Source of the DNA: Vicinamibacterales bacterium
GTDB taxonomy: Bacteria > Acidobacteriota > Vicinamibacteria > Vicinamibacterales > 2-12-FULL-66-21
DNA length: 64,000 nt
Direction: 5' to 3'
NCBI GenBank assembly: GCA_035699745.1
Contig: DASSPH010000013.1
Location: 47,413 to 111,412, forward strand
Shown here: one piece after another, positions 43,964 through 52,596 of the stretch
Layout of the letters: each line of letters starts with the position of its first letter
How positions within the stretch are numbered: the stretch's first letter is position 1
Position numbers and translations under genes: made by a program
The notes under the pieces: model-generated
What the model was told of the DNA's origin: nothing
The model's database searches: none
The model's input: the letters and a program-made list of their open reading frames with translations, nothing else

Positions 43964-44836
43964 TCACAGCGCTCCCGTCACCGCGTCGCGCGTGGGCGAG
44001 GGCACCGTCGAGGGCGCCGAGGATGCGCGGTAGGTGCCGAGCGTGCGCACCCAGCGCGCGAACTCGGCGAGGTTCACCAGCGCCCGCGCGCACTGCAGGT
44101 CGTCGCGCGAAACCGCCAGGTCGGCGTAGAACATGTACTCCCACGGCCGGCCGCGCAGCGGGCGCGACTCGAGCTTGGTCAGATCGATGTTGCGCAGCGC
44201 GAACACGCTCAGCGCGCGGAACAGCGCCCCGGGCGCGTTGGGCAGCGCGAACGCAATCGTCGTCTTGTCCGCCCCCTCGGTCATCGCCTGGCGCGCGATG
44301 ACGAAGAAGCGCGTGATGTTGGTGTCGAAATCCTGCAGCCCTTCCTTCAGGATCTCGAGCTGGAAGACTTCGGCGGCGCGGCGCGAGGCGATCGCCGCGG
44401 CATGGTGCATCCCCCCCTCGCGAATCAGCTTGGCGCCGCCGGCGGTGTCGTAGACCGCCGCGATCTCGACGTTCGGCAGCCCCTTGAGGAAACGCTCGCA
44501 CTGCGCCAGCGCCTGGGGGTGCGAGTGCACCACCTGGATGTCCTCCATGCGCACGCCGGGCAGGACCAGCAGGCAGTGCTCCACCTTCAGCTCGACCTCG
44601 CCGACGATCGGCAGCTCGTGCTCGACCAGCAGGTCGTAGTTGCGGTGGATGCTGCCGCCGATGGAGTTCTCCATCGGCAGGATGCCGCGCCCGGCACGCC
44701 CCTCCGCCACCGCCTGGAAGACCTCCTCGAAGCTCTTGCAGGGCACGGAAATGGCGTCCGGCTCGAACGCCAGCAAGGCGGCCTCGCTGTAGGCCCCCGG
44801 CTCTCCCTGGAAGGCAATCCGCATGGTTCCCGGCAT
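43964..44836 (-). CDS. pheA: Prephenate dehydratase
   Basis: The ATG at 44836 has GGAGG 9 nt upstream. The protein has 290 residues. The PDT domain includes MRIAFQGEPGAYSE, the NITRFFVI active-site Thr region and PMENSIGGSI. A C-terminal ACT domain shows LPNAPGALFRALSVFA and the LESRPLRGRPWEYMFY Phe-binding ESRP motif. It converts prephenate to phenylpyruvate in phenylalanine biosynthesis and should be inhibited by Phe. No chorismate mutase is fused. Its coupling to ilvBNC places Phe and branched-chain synthesis under one promoter, which is uncommon. A small palindrome lies about 50 bp upstream. Confidence 0.94.
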   Translation of the reverse strand: MPGTMRIAFQGEPGAYSEAALLAFEPDAISVPCKSFEEVFQAVAEGRAGRGILPMENSIGGSIHRNYDLLVEHELPIVGEVELKVEHCLLVLPGVRMEDIQVVHSHPQALAQCERFLKGLPNVEIAAVYDTAGGAKLIREGGMHHAAAIASRRAAEVFQLEILKEGLQDFDTNITRFFVIARQAMTEGADKTTIAFALPNAPGALFRALSVFALRNIDLTKLESRPLRGRPWEYMFYADLAVSRDDLQCARALVNLAEFARWVRTLGTYRASSAPSTVPSPTRDAVTGAL

Positions 44837-44883
44837 TGTGCTGGACCTCCGATCTATGCGTCAATCTAATAGTTTTTACAGCA

Positions 44884-44902
44884 TGATAAGCGAACATTAT
44901 CA
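44884..44902. promoter_or_regulatory. TGATAA-N7-TTATCA palindrome between pheA and the dihydropyrimidinase gene
   Basis: The 112-bp divergent gap contains a six-base-arm dyad at 44884-44902, midway between GGAGG of pheA and the dihydropyrimidinase start. Adjacent sequence is AT-rich (AATCTAATAGTTTTTACAGCATG), unlike the region, which suits a shared promoter. No transcription attenuator or leader peptide was recognised. Confidence 0.35.
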
Positions 44903-44948
44903 AGCGGCTTTCGTGCGAGTATTCCGCCTTCCGGGGGGGCGTGACCCA

Positions 44949-46355
44949 ATGAGCCTGCTCATCACCAACGGCCGGATCGTCACCGCGTCCGACGATTATG
45001 CCGCCGATGTCCTCTGCGACGATCACGGGCGCATCGCCGCGATCGGCCGCGACCTGCCGTCGCATCGCTTCCCGGCGGACCGCGTCATCGACGCCGCCGG
45101 GCAGTACGTGCTGCCCGGCGGCATCGACGTGCACACGCACCTGGACATGCCGTTCGGCGGCACCACGTCGGCCGACGATTTCGAGACCGGCACCATCGCC
45201 GCCGCGTTCGGCGGGACGACCAGCCTGGTCGACTTCGCGATTCAGTATCGCGGGCAGACCATGCGTCATGCGCTCGACGAGTGGATGCGCAAGGCCGCCG
45301 GCAAGGCGGTGATCGACTACTCGTTCCACATGATCGTCACCGAGCTGCCCGACGCGGGCCTCGCCGACATGGACGCGATGGTCCGCGACGAGGGAATCAC
45401 CAGCTTCAAGCTGTTCATGGCCTATCCCGGCGTCTTCATGGTCGACGACGCCACGATCTTCCGCGCCCTGCGCCGCACCGGCGACAACGGCGGCGTCATC
45501 TGCATGCACGCGGAGAACGGCGGCGTGATCGATCTCCTCGTCCAGGAGGCGCTGCGCAAGGGACAGAAGGCGCCGAAGTACCACGCGCTGACGCGGCCGC
45601 CGCGCGCCGAGGCGGAGGCGACCGGCCGCGCGATCGCGCTCGCCGAAATGGCCGGGGTGCCGATCTACATCGTCCACCTCTCGTCCGCCGACGCGCTGCA
45701 GAAGGTCCGCGAGGCGCGCGACATGGGGCTGCCCGCCTATGCGGAGACGTGTCCGCAGTACCTCTTTCTCTCGTACGACAACTACGAGGAGCCCGGCTTC
45801 GACGGCGCGAAATACGTCATGTCGCCGCCGCTGCGCGAGAAGTGGCACCAGGACGTGCTCTGGAAGGGGCTGAGGCAGAACGATCTGCAGGTCATCTCCA
45901 CCGACCACTGCCCGTTCTGCATGGCCGGCCAGAAGGAGCTCGGCGTCGACGACTTCAGCAGGATCCCCAACGGGGCGCCGGGGATCGAGACCCGGCTCAC
46001 GCTGGTGCACAACGGCGGCGTGCGCCAGGGGCGCATCGGGCTGAACCGGTTCGTCGAGCTGTGCTCGACGACGCCGGCGAAGATGTTCGGGCTGTTTCCG
46101 CGCAAGGGGACGATTGCCGTCGGCAGCGACGCCGACATCGTGATCTTCGACCCGAAGAAGACGCAGCGGCTCGGCGTCAAGACGCTGCACATGCGCGTCG
46201 ACTACAACCCCTACGAAGGGACCGTGGTGGAGGGCGCGCCGAGCGTCGTCATCTCGCAGGGCAAGGTGATCGTCGAGGGGGACAGGTTCGTCGGCGCGAA
46301 GGGGGCGGGCCGGTTCGTCAAGCGAGGCCCGAGCCTCGCGCCGGCGGGCCTCTGA
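44949..46355 (+). CDS. hydA: Dihydropyrimidinase (hydantoinase)
   Basis: Start ATG at 44949 (MSLLITNGRIVTASDDY) with GGGGGG upstream gives 468 residues. Metal ligands appear in DVHTHLDMPFGG (HxH), the carboxylated Lys in SFKLFMAYPG, a His in CMHAENGG, a His in YIVHLSSADAL and an Asp in STDHCPF. The enzyme hydrolyses dihydrouracil to N-carbamoyl-beta-alanine, the substrate of the ureidopropionase encoded at 39610. The NCS1 transporter follows on the same strand after a 223-bp repeat region. D-hydantoinase activity is possible as a side reaction. It is divergent from pheA. Confidence 0.93.
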   Translation: MSLLITNGRIVTASDDYAADVLCDDHGRIAAIGRDLPSHRFPADRVIDAAGQYVLPGGIDVHTHLDMPFGGTTSADDFETGTIAAAFGGTTSLVDFAIQYRGQTMRHALDEWMRKAAGKAVIDYSFHMIVTELPDAGLADMDAMVRDEGITSFKLFMAYPGVFMVDDATIFRALRRTGDNGGVICMHAENGGVIDLLVQEALRKGQKAPKYHALTRPPRAEAEATGRAIALAEMAGVPIYIVHLSSADALQKVREARDMGLPAYAETCPQYLFLSYDNYEEPGFDGAKYVMSPPLREKWHQDVLWKGLRQNDLQVISTDHCPFCMAGQKELGVDDFSRIPNGAPGIETRLTLVHNGGVRQGRIGLNRFVELCSTTPAKMFGLFPRKGTIAVGSDADIVIFDPKKTQRLGVKTLHMRVDYNPYEGTVVEGAPSVVISQGKVIVEGDRFVGAKGAGRFVKRGPSLAPAGL

Positions 46356-46362
46356 GGTCTGT

Positions 46363-46566
46363 AATCGAAGGGTCGAAGGATGCGAAGGCAGGCGAAGGAG
46401 CGTCGAAGGAGGCTCTTCTCCTGTTCGAAGGAAGCGAAGGTCGAAGGGGCGCTGCGATCCTTCGTCGTTCGCTTCTTCGCCCTTCGACCTTCGCCGCCTT
46501 CGACCAGAGAGCCGGTCTCCTTCGAGTTCCTTCGCCGACCTTCGTCTTCCTTCGACTCCTTCGATT
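46363..46566. repeat. About 204-bp imperfect inverted array of TCGAAGG units
   Basis: The left half (46363-46450) carries eight units of TCGAAGG or GCGAAGG. The right half (46455-46566) carries nine CCTTCG(A/C/T) units in opposite orientation. The ends are AATCGAAG at 46363-46370 and CTTCGATT at 46559-46566, perfect inverted copies. The whole can fold into a long stem. It lies between two same-strand pyrimidine genes; no open reading frame is credible. It may terminate or attenuate transcription into the transporter gene, or be a mobile miniature repeat. Confidence 0.85.
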
Positions 46567-46578
46567 AAGAGGTCAGTG

Positions 46579-48069
46579 ATGCCGTCCCAAATCACCCTCA
46601 CTGACGGCCGCGTCGAGCTGGCGGATCGCGCACGCGTCGAAGCCAGTCCTCTGTACAACGACGATCTCGCGCCGGTGCCGATCCGGGAGCGCACCTGGAC
46701 CACCTACAACTACGCGGCGCTGTGGATCTCGATGGCCCACTGCATCCCGACCTACATGCTCGCCTCGGGGCTCATCGCGTCGGGCATGAACTGGTGGCAG
46801 GCGCTCGTCACCGTCGGGCTCGGCAACACCATCGTCCTCATTCCGATCCTGCTGAACTCGCACCCGGGCACGAAGTACGGCATTCCCTTCCCCGTCTTCG
46901 CGCGTGCCGCCTACGGGACGATCGGATCGAACCTGCCGGCGTTGATGCGCGCGTTCGTCGCCTGCGGCTGGTTCGGCATTCAGGCGTGGATCGGCGGTGA
47001 AGCGTTGAACACGTTCTTCGCCACCGTCGTCCCCGGATGGCCCACGCTGCTCGGCGGCGGGTTCGGCGGGCACACCGCGACCGAGTGGCTGTCCTTTCTG
47101 CTCTTCTGGGGGCTGAACATCTTCGTCATCTATCGCGGCATGAACCTGCTGCGCCGCGTCGAGAACTGGGCGGCGCCGTTCGTCCTGATCATGACCGCCG
47201 GCCTGCTGGCGTGGGCGATCTGGCGCGCCAACGGGCTGGGGCCGCTGCTCGCCGACCCGGGCCGGTTCGCCAGCGCCGGCGAGTTCTTCAAGGTGTTCGT
47301 CCCCTCGCTCACCGCGATGATCGGCTTCTGGGCGACGCTGTCGCTCAACATGCCGGACTTCACGCGGTTCGGGCGCAGCCAGCGCGAGCAGGTCGTCGGA
47401 CAGGTGGTGGCGCTGCCGACGACGATGTTCGTGTTCGCGGCGATGGGAGTGATGATCACCAGCGCGACGGCGGTGATCTACGGCGAACTGATCTGGGATC
47501 CGATCAAGCTGGTGGGACGCTTCCGCGATCCGTTCGTGATTGCGATCTCGATGTTCACGGCCGTGGTCGCGACGCTGGCGGTGAACATCGCCGCCAACGT
47601 GGTGTCGCCGGCGAACGACTTCGCCAACGCGTTTCCGCGGGCGATCTCGTTCAAGACCGGCGGGCTGATCACCGGCGTGCTCGGCATCGCGATCCAGCCG
47701 TGGCGGCTCCTCGCCGATCCGTCGGGCTACATCTACACCTGGCTGCTCGGCTATTCGGGCGGGCTCGGCTCGATTGCGGGAGTGCTCATCGCCGACTACT
47801 GGATCGTGCGCAAGACGGAGCTGCGGCTGGAGGACTTGTATCTGGCCGACGGCGCGTATCGCTACACCGCGGGATGGCACGTGCCCGGGGCGGTGGCGAC
47901 GGCCGCCGGCTGCGCCGCGGCCTGGTCGGGCGTAGTGATCCCGGCCCTGCGTCCCGTGTACGACTACGCCTGGTTCATCGGTTTCGCCGTGGCGGCTGTC
48001 GTCTACCTGGCGCTGGTGCGGCAAGGGACCAGGTCTGCAAACGGGCAGTCCCGGGTGCCAGGTCTGTAG
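46579..48069 (+). CDS. NCS1 family nucleobase/hydantoin transporter
   Basis: ATG at 46579 with GAGG upstream gives 496 residues; a GTG 3 nt upstream is also possible. Twelve membrane segments are visible. Hallmarks are LYNDDLAPVPIRERTWTTYNYAALW, the NSHPGTKYGIPFPVFARAAYG region, and FKTGGLITGV. NCS1 proteins import uracil, cytosine, allantoin or hydantoins with Na+ or H+. The neighbouring dihydropyrimidinase and ureidopropionase favour uracil or a hydantoin. The last residues (about TRSANGQSRVPGL) and the TAG are encoded by the adjacent GGTGCCAGGTCTG repeat, so the native tail is altered. Confidence 0.88.
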   Translation: MPSQITLTDGRVELADRARVEASPLYNDDLAPVPIRERTWTTYNYAALWISMAHCIPTYMLASGLIASGMNWWQALVTVGLGNTIVLIPILLNSHPGTKYGIPFPVFARAAYGTIGSNLPALMRAFVACGWFGIQAWIGGEALNTFFATVVPGWPTLLGGGFGGHTATEWLSFLLFWGLNIFVIYRGMNLLRRVENWAAPFVLIMTAGLLAWAIWRANGLGPLLADPGRFASAGEFFKVFVPSLTAMIGFWATLSLNMPDFTRFGRSQREQVVGQVVALPTTMFVFAAMGVMITSATAVIYGELIWDPIKLVGRFRDPFVIAISMFTAVVATLAVNIAANVVSPANDFANAFPRAISFKTGGLITGVLGIAIQPWRLLADPSGYIYTWLLGYSGGLGSIAGVLIADYWIVRKTELRLEDLYLADGAYRYTAGWHVPGAVATAAGCAAAWSGVVIPALRPVYDYAWFIGFAVAAVVYLALVRQGTRSANGQSRVPGL

Positions 48070-48240
48070 AGCGGCAGTTCCCCGTCTCCCGGTGCCAGGT
48101 CTGTAGAGCGGCAGCCCCCGGTGCCAGGTCTGTGAACCGACAGTGTCCCGGTGCCAGGTCTGTAGAGCGGCAGGCCCCGGTGCCAGGTCTATGGAGCGCC
48201 AGCTCCCGGGTGCCAGGTCTGTAAACCGGCGGCCGCACGT
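48026..48240. repeat. Degenerate tandem array of GGTGCCAGGTCTG units
   Basis: About seven units begin near 48026, 48054, 48091, 48120, 48149, 48179 and 48209. Each has (G)GTGCCAGGTCTG followed by TAGAGCGGCAG or a variant and a C-run. Spacing after the first two is about 30 bp. The first two units encode the end of the NCS1 protein. The rest of the gap to 48330 has no gene. The core GGTCTG is shared with repeats at 5743-5920 and 58933-59037. Confidence 0.85.
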
Positions 48241-48330
48241 GAGCAGACGGGCAGCCTCGGCGATCCCACGTGCGTAAACCGCCGTCCGGGCTGACAGGCT
48301 GCGTGGCAGAATCTGCGCTATGGCACCGCG

Positions 48331-49524
48331 ATGCGCCGTTTCGTAGACCTGGCCCCCGCACTGGCGGCGGCGCTGGCGGTGCACGGCGCCGCCGCGGCCG
48401 CGCAGGCGCCCACGACGTTCGACGCCGAGTACGCCCGACTGACGCAGGGACGCACCTACACCCGCGACGTGAAGACGGGAGCGCTGAAGCGCAAGCACGG
48501 CGCCCACGCATACTGGCTCGTCGTCCCCCCGTCCTACGATCCCGCGAAGAAGTATCCGGTCCGGTTCCAGCTGCACGGCGGGGTGATGCGCGACGATCCG
48601 TCGCTCCGCGGCGACGGCACCGTCCGCCTCGCGGGAGCCGAGCAGATCTACATCATGCCCGCGGGCTGGAGCGAGGCGCCGTGGTGGAGCGACACGCAGG
48701 TCGCCGCGTTGCGCGGGATCCTCGAGGACGTCAAGCGCGATTACAACGTGGATGAGAACCGGGTCGTGATCTCGGGCGTCTCCGACGGCGGCACCGGCGT
48801 GTTCTACGTCGCCATGCGGGACACGACGCCGTATGCCGCGTTCGTTCCGCTGAACGGCTACGTGCTCGTGCTGCGGAATCCCCAGCTCGAGATCCGCACC
48901 AGTCTGTTTCTCAACAACCTGCGAAACAAGCCACTCTACGTCGTCAACGGCGGCAAGGACCCGTTGTACCCGATCGAACTGGTCGAGCCGTCGATCGCGT
49001 ACATGCGCGAGCTCGGCGTCCCGATCGAATACCGCCCGCAGCGCGACGCCGGCCACGACACCAGCTGGTGGCCGACGCTGAAGGACGACTTCGAGCGCTT
49101 CGCCGCGTCGCGGCCGCGCGTGCCGCTGCCGGATCGGCTCACGTGGGAAGTGTCGGACACGCGGACCCTCAACCGCGCGCACTGGCTCGTGATCGACGCG
49201 CTGGGCAGCTCGGCGTCCGACGCCAGGCTCGACGACCCCAACGTCGCCGGCGGGCAACGCGTCTTCACAAACGCCAGGTCGGGCCGCGTCGATCTCGTGC
49301 GATCGAAGAACACGATCCACGCGTCGACGCGCGGGGTGAAGGAGTTCACCCTGCTGCTGTCGCCGGAACAGTTCGACTTCACCCAGAACGTCGTCGTCAA
49401 CGTCAACGGACGCGTGGCGTTCGACGGACGGGTCGACAAGAACGTCGATACGCTGCGCAAGTGGGCGTCGCGGGATAACGATCGAACGATGCTGTTCGCG
49501 GCCGAGATCAAAATCAGGCCGTGA
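48331..49524 (+). CDS. Secreted alpha/beta hydrolase (esterase-like)
   Basis: The protein has 397 residues with a signal peptide (1-25, ending AAAAAQA). The alpha/beta-hydrolase core has LVVPPSYDPAKKYPV, an oxyanion LHGG (81-84), nucleophile Ser151 in ISGVSDGG and a His in DAGHDT. It resembles PHB-depolymerase-like or feruloyl-esterase-like hydrolases. The last 130 residues form a beta-rich domain (WEVSDTRTLNRAHWLVIDAL) frequent on secreted esterases. The substrate is not deducible. It is convergent with the second ADOP permease. Confidence 0.82.
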   Translation: MRRFVDLAPALAAALAVHGAAAAAQAPTTFDAEYARLTQGRTYTRDVKTGALKRKHGAHAYWLVVPPSYDPAKKYPVRFQLHGGVMRDDPSLRGDGTVRLAGAEQIYIMPAGWSEAPWWSDTQVAALRGILEDVKRDYNVDENRVVISGVSDGGTGVFYVAMRDTTPYAAFVPLNGYVLVLRNPQLEIRTSLFLNNLRNKPLYVVNGGKDPLYPIELVEPSIAYMRELGVPIEYRPQRDAGHDTSWWPTLKDDFERFAASRPRVPLPDRLTWEVSDTRTLNRAHWLVIDALGSSASDARLDDPNVAGGQRVFTNARSGRVDLVRSKNTIHASTRGVKEFTLLLSPEQFDFTQNVVVNVNGRVAFDGRVDKNVDTLRKWASRDNDRTMLFAAEIKIRP

Positions 49525-49585
49525 AGCGCGAGGAGCGAGGCGCGAGGAGCGAGGAGCGAGGATCGACGAGCGAGGAGCGGGCCTC
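49520..49585. repeat. Low-complexity GCGAGGA repeat between convergent genes
   Basis: The 65-bp gap consists almost entirely of GAGCGAGGA and GCGAGGCGCGAGGA units, ending near CCTCGACG. It contains the stop of the esterase gene at its left and precedes the ADOP stop at 49590. It has no dyad strong enough to call a terminator and is probably a slipped simple repeat. Confidence 0.7.
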
Positions 49586-49589
49586 GACG

Positions 49590-52001
49590 TCAGACGTCGC
49601 GCAGCGCCGCGATCGGATCGACCCGGGTGGCGCGGCGCGCCGGAACGTAGCACGCCAGCAGCGCGACCGCCGCAAGCACGCCGGCGGAGGCGGCGAACAC
49701 CGTCGCGTCGCGCGGCGTCACGCCGAACAGCAGCGATTGCAGGTAGCGAGTCAGCAGCGCGGCTCCGCCGATTCCGAGAGCGATGCCGGCCACCGTGGTC
49801 CGCAGCCCCTCGCCGAGCACCAGCGTGAGAATCGATCCAGGACCCGCGCCGAGCGCCTGCCGGATGGCGAGCTCGCGCCTGCGCTCCGCGACCGCCGACG
49901 ACAGCACCCCGTAGATGCCGATCGCCGAAAGCACCAGCGCGGCCGCTCCAAACAGCGCCAGCAGCACGGTCGGCGTGCGCCGCGGCTGCAGTGACCGCCG
50001 GCGCCATTCGTCCAGCGGCCGCACCTGCGAGATGGCCTGCTCGGGATCGACCGTCTGAACCGCCGCGCGCAGCTGCGGCGCGATCGACGCGGGATCGACC
50101 GACGTCTTGACCACGATGCCCATGACCGATTGCGCCACCTGGCCGACGTTGAAGTAGATGCGCTCCTCGGGCACCGGCCGCGCCAGATCTCCCTGGTTGA
50201 TCGTGCCGACGACCCCGACAATCGTGTAGTTGCGCGGGCTGTCGAAGTTGAGCTGCCGACCGATCGGATCGGCGCCGGCGAAGTGGCGGCGCGCGAGCAG
50301 CTCGTCGATCACGACCACGCGCGAGGCGGACGCCGTGTCGCCGTCGTTGAACACGCGTCCGGCGCGCAGCGGGATCTCCAGCGCGCGGAAGAAGTCGCCG
50401 CCGACGGTGTTGAGGAACGCGTGCGGCGGCGGATCGGTCGGCGCGATCGGACGATCGACGATGCGATAGGTGCCCGAGCCGTCCTGTCCCGAGAACGGGA
50501 CGGCGCCGGTGAGCGCCGCCGCGCGGACGCCGGGAATGCCGCGGAGTTCGCCGAGCAGCCGGGACCAGAAGGCGCGCATCGCCGCCGCGTCGCGGTACCG
50601 CGCGCGCGGCAGTGCAAGCTGCGCCGACAATACGCGCTCGCTCGCGAAGCCGGGATCCACCCGGGTGACGCGCGCGAAGCTCTTCATCAGCAGCCCGGCG
50701 CCGGCGACCAGCGTCACGGCGACGGCGATCTCGGCGACGATCAGCGCCGCCCGTGCCGTTCGGGTTCGCCGTCCGGGCGAGGCGCGGCCCGCATGCTCTT
50801 TCAACGCCGTTGCCGTTGCGCCGCGGAGCACCGTCAGCGACGGCACCACGCCGAACACGACGCCGGTCAACAGGGCGACGGCCGCGGTGAACGCGAGCGC
50901 CGCCGGATCGACGGCCGCACCCGAGGCGGAGGGGATCTGGTCGGCGACCATCGCCGCGAGCCCGCGCACCGCGAAGACGGCGACGGCGAGTCCGGCGGCG
51001 CCGCCGAGCGCGGACAGCACGGTGCCTTCGACCAGCAGTTGCCGCACGATCCGCCACGGGCTCGCGCCGAGCGAGCTGCGGATGGCGAGTTCGCTGCCGC
51101 GGCCGGTCGCGCGCATCAGCAGCAGGCTGGCGACGTTGGCGCAGGCGATGAGCAGCACCAGCAGCACGCCGCCCTGCAGCAGCAGCAGCGGCGTCCGCGC
51201 CTCGCCGACGAGCTGTTCGCGCAGCGGCACGGCCACGCCCGTGAACCCCGAGTTGCGCATGTATGCGGCGCGCGCCGGCAGGCGGTCGATCAGCCGCGAG
51301 ACGATGGCCCGCATCTGCGCGTTCAGCTGATCGATCGTCGCCCCCGGGCGCAGCCGCGCGATCATGAAGCTGAACTCGTTGCCGCGGGCCTGGTCGGACA
51401 TCTGCCCGGGCGTGAAGGCGAACGGCGTCAGCAGCGCGACGTCGCGCAGCGGCAGATCGAGGTCGGCCGGCAGCACGCCGACGATCTCATGCGGCTCGCC
51501 GTCGAGCTGTATGGAGCGGCCGATGATGCCGGGATCGCCGCCGAACCGTCCGCGCCACGCCGCGTCGGTGAGGATCACGCGACGGTTCGCGCCAGGAACG
51601 GCTTCGTCCGCGGTGAAGGCGCGCCCGAGCGCCGGACCGCGTCCCAGCGTCGAGAAGAACGATGGTGTGACCGCCAGCGCAACGAGCTGTTCGGGGCGCC
51701 CGGCCGCGGAGAGGGTGGCATTGCGCGGCGTGAACAACGTCGCGTCCTCGATGGCCGGCGCGTCGGCGCGGCGATCGAGATAGTCGGGGATCGCGACGTT
51801 GGTGCGCCCGCCGTCCTTGCCGGAGTTCCAGATGAACACCAGCCGGCCGGCGTCGCGGTACGGCAGCGGACGCAGCAGCGCCCGATAGACCAGACTGAAG
51901 ATCGCCGCGTTCGCGCCGATGCCGAGCGCGAGCGTCAGGACGGCGACGAACGTGAACTGCGGCTGCTTGCCGAGCGAGCGCAGCGCGTAGCGGAAATCCA
52001 T
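49590..52001 (-). CDS. Second ADOP family ABC transporter permease (MacB/FtsX type)
   Basis: The protein has 803 residues. The N-terminus MDFRYALRSLGKQPQFTFVAVLTLALGIGANAAIFSLV is the ADOP signature. A MacB periplasmic domain, an FtsX domain (about 260-420), a second periplasmic domain and a final FtsX domain ending YVPARRATRVDPIAALRDV follow. It is a paralogue of 7613-10045 in architecture; sequence similarity is family-level. No MacB ATPase or HlyD-like partner is adjacent, so the partner is encoded elsewhere. The transported substrate is unknown. Confidence 0.9.
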   Translation of the reverse strand: MDFRYALRSLGKQPQFTFVAVLTLALGIGANAAIFSLVYRALLRPLPYRDAGRLVFIWNSGKDGGRTNVAIPDYLDRRADAPAIEDATLFTPRNATLSAAGRPEQLVALAVTPSFFSTLGRGPALGRAFTADEAVPGANRRVILTDAAWRGRFGGDPGIIGRSIQLDGEPHEIVGVLPADLDLPLRDVALLTPFAFTPGQMSDQARGNEFSFMIARLRPGATIDQLNAQMRAIVSRLIDRLPARAAYMRNSGFTGVAVPLREQLVGEARTPLLLLQGGVLLVLLIACANVASLLLMRATGRGSELAIRSSLGASPWRIVRQLLVEGTVLSALGGAAGLAVAVFAVRGLAAMVADQIPSASGAAVDPAALAFTAAVALLTGVVFGVVPSLTVLRGATATALKEHAGRASPGRRTRTARAALIVAEIAVAVTLVAGAGLLMKSFARVTRVDPGFASERVLSAQLALPRARYRDAAAMRAFWSRLLGELRGIPGVRAAALTGAVPFSGQDGSGTYRIVDRPIAPTDPPPHAFLNTVGGDFFRALEIPLRAGRVFNDGDTASASRVVVIDELLARRHFAGADPIGRQLNFDSPRNYTIVGVVGTINQGDLARPVPEERIYFNVGQVAQSVMGIVVKTSVDPASIAPQLRAAVQTVDPEQAISQVRPLDEWRRRSLQPRRTPTVLLALFGAAALVLSAIGIYGVLSSAVAERRRELAIRQALGAGPGSILTLVLGEGLRTTVAGIALGIGGAALLTRYLQSLLFGVTPRDATVFAASAGVLAAVALLACYVPARRATRVDPIAALRDV

Positions 52002-52043
52002 GAGGGCTTAGATGCGCCCCCGTCCCGCAGGGTTGACAGACGC

Positions 52044-52078
52044 GGTGACCGGTGATCCCGTTGCAGGACCCGGTCACC
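52044..52078. terminator. GGTGACCGG-N17-CCGGTCACC hairpin downstream of the RRM gene
   Basis: A perfect nine-base-arm inverted repeat lies 18 bp beyond the RRM stop and about 43 bp upstream of the ADOP start, both on the minus strand. It could terminate RRM transcription or act as an operator for the permease. No T-run follows, so the terminator call is weak. Confidence 0.4.
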
Positions 52079-52095
52079 CGTCGCCGGGTTCCCGG

Positions 52096-52476
52096 CTACC
52101 AGCGCGGCTCGCGACGGCCGCCGCGCCCGCCGCCGCCACCGCCGCCGTAGCCGCCACCGCCGCCGTAGCCGCCGCCGCCGCCGTAGCCGCCGCCGCCGCG
52201 GTAGCCGCCGCCGCCTTCACTGCGCTCGGCGCGCGGGCGCGCCTCGTTGACCGTGAGATTGCGTCCGCCGAAGTCCTTGTTGTGCAGCGTGTCGATCGCG
52301 CGCTGCGCGTCTTCGTCGGTCGCCATCTCGACGAAGGCGAAGCCGCGGGCGCGGCCGGTCGCCATGTCGCGCATCACCTTCACCGACTCGACTGCGCCGG
52401 CGCCGGCGAACAGCTCCTGCAGCTCCGCCTCGCCTGCCGTGAAGGGAAGGTTGCCGACGTAGAGTCTCCGACCCAT
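52096..52476 (-). CDS. Glycine-rich RRM RNA-binding protein
   Basis: The protein has 126 residues; AGGAG precedes the ATG. The RRM (1-80) has RNP2 LYVGNL (5-10) and RNP1 RGFAFVEM (44-51). The tail is a run of GGGGGYGG units ending RREPRW. Such bacterial RRM proteins bind single-stranded RNA and are often cold-induced in other phyla. A strong sigma-70-like promoter at 52568-52596 and a hairpin in its 85-nt leader suggest regulation at the RNA level. The Gly-rich tail may mediate self-association. Confidence 0.92.
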   Translation of the reverse strand: MGRRLYVGNLPFTAGEAELQELFAGAGAVESVKVMRDMATGRARGFAFVEMATDEDAQRAIDTLHNKDFGGRNLTVNEARPRAERSEGGGGYRGGGGYGGGGGYGGGGGYGGGGGGGRGGRREPRW

Positions 52477-52509
52477 GACTGATTACTCCTGCCCCGTGAG
52501 GGGACCATG

Positions 52510-52532
52510 GACCGGATCGTCAGCGTCCGGTC
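52510..52532 (-). promoter_or_regulatory. 5'-leader hairpin of the RRM gene
   Basis: GACCGGA-N9-TCCGGTC forms a seven-base-pair stem with a nine-base loop in the predicted leader, 34 nt upstream of the start codon at 52476. It lies between the transcription start (about 52561) and AGGAG. It is a possible site for autoregulation or a temperature-responsive structure; neither is shown. Confidence 0.35.
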
Positions 52533-52567
52533 GTTGTGCGGGAAACCTGCTGGGCGGGGCTCGGAGC

Positions 52568-52596
52568 TCTATACAAGGAGGCGGGCTGTCGTCCAA
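52568..52596 (-). promoter_or_regulatory. Sigma-70-like promoter of the RRM gene
   Basis: On the minus strand TTGGAC (52596-52591) is followed by a 17-nt spacer and TATAGA (52573-52568), close to consensus. Transcription would start near 52561, giving a leader of about 85 nt. It is the best-formed promoter I recognise in the window. Confidence 0.6.

Noticed and set aside
44837..44948. Phe/branched-chain leader peptide attenuator upstream of pheA
   Set aside because: No short frame rich in Phe, Leu, Ile or Val codons followed by competing hairpins was seen.
48026..48240. CRISPR-like array with a 30-bp period
   Set aside because: Units are degenerate and contiguous, without unique spacers, and no cas genes lie nearby.
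46573..51057. Open frame of about 1494 codons on the minus strand
   Set aside because: It crosses the NCS1, esterase and ADOP genes in the wrong frame and is low-complexity; high GC makes stops rare.
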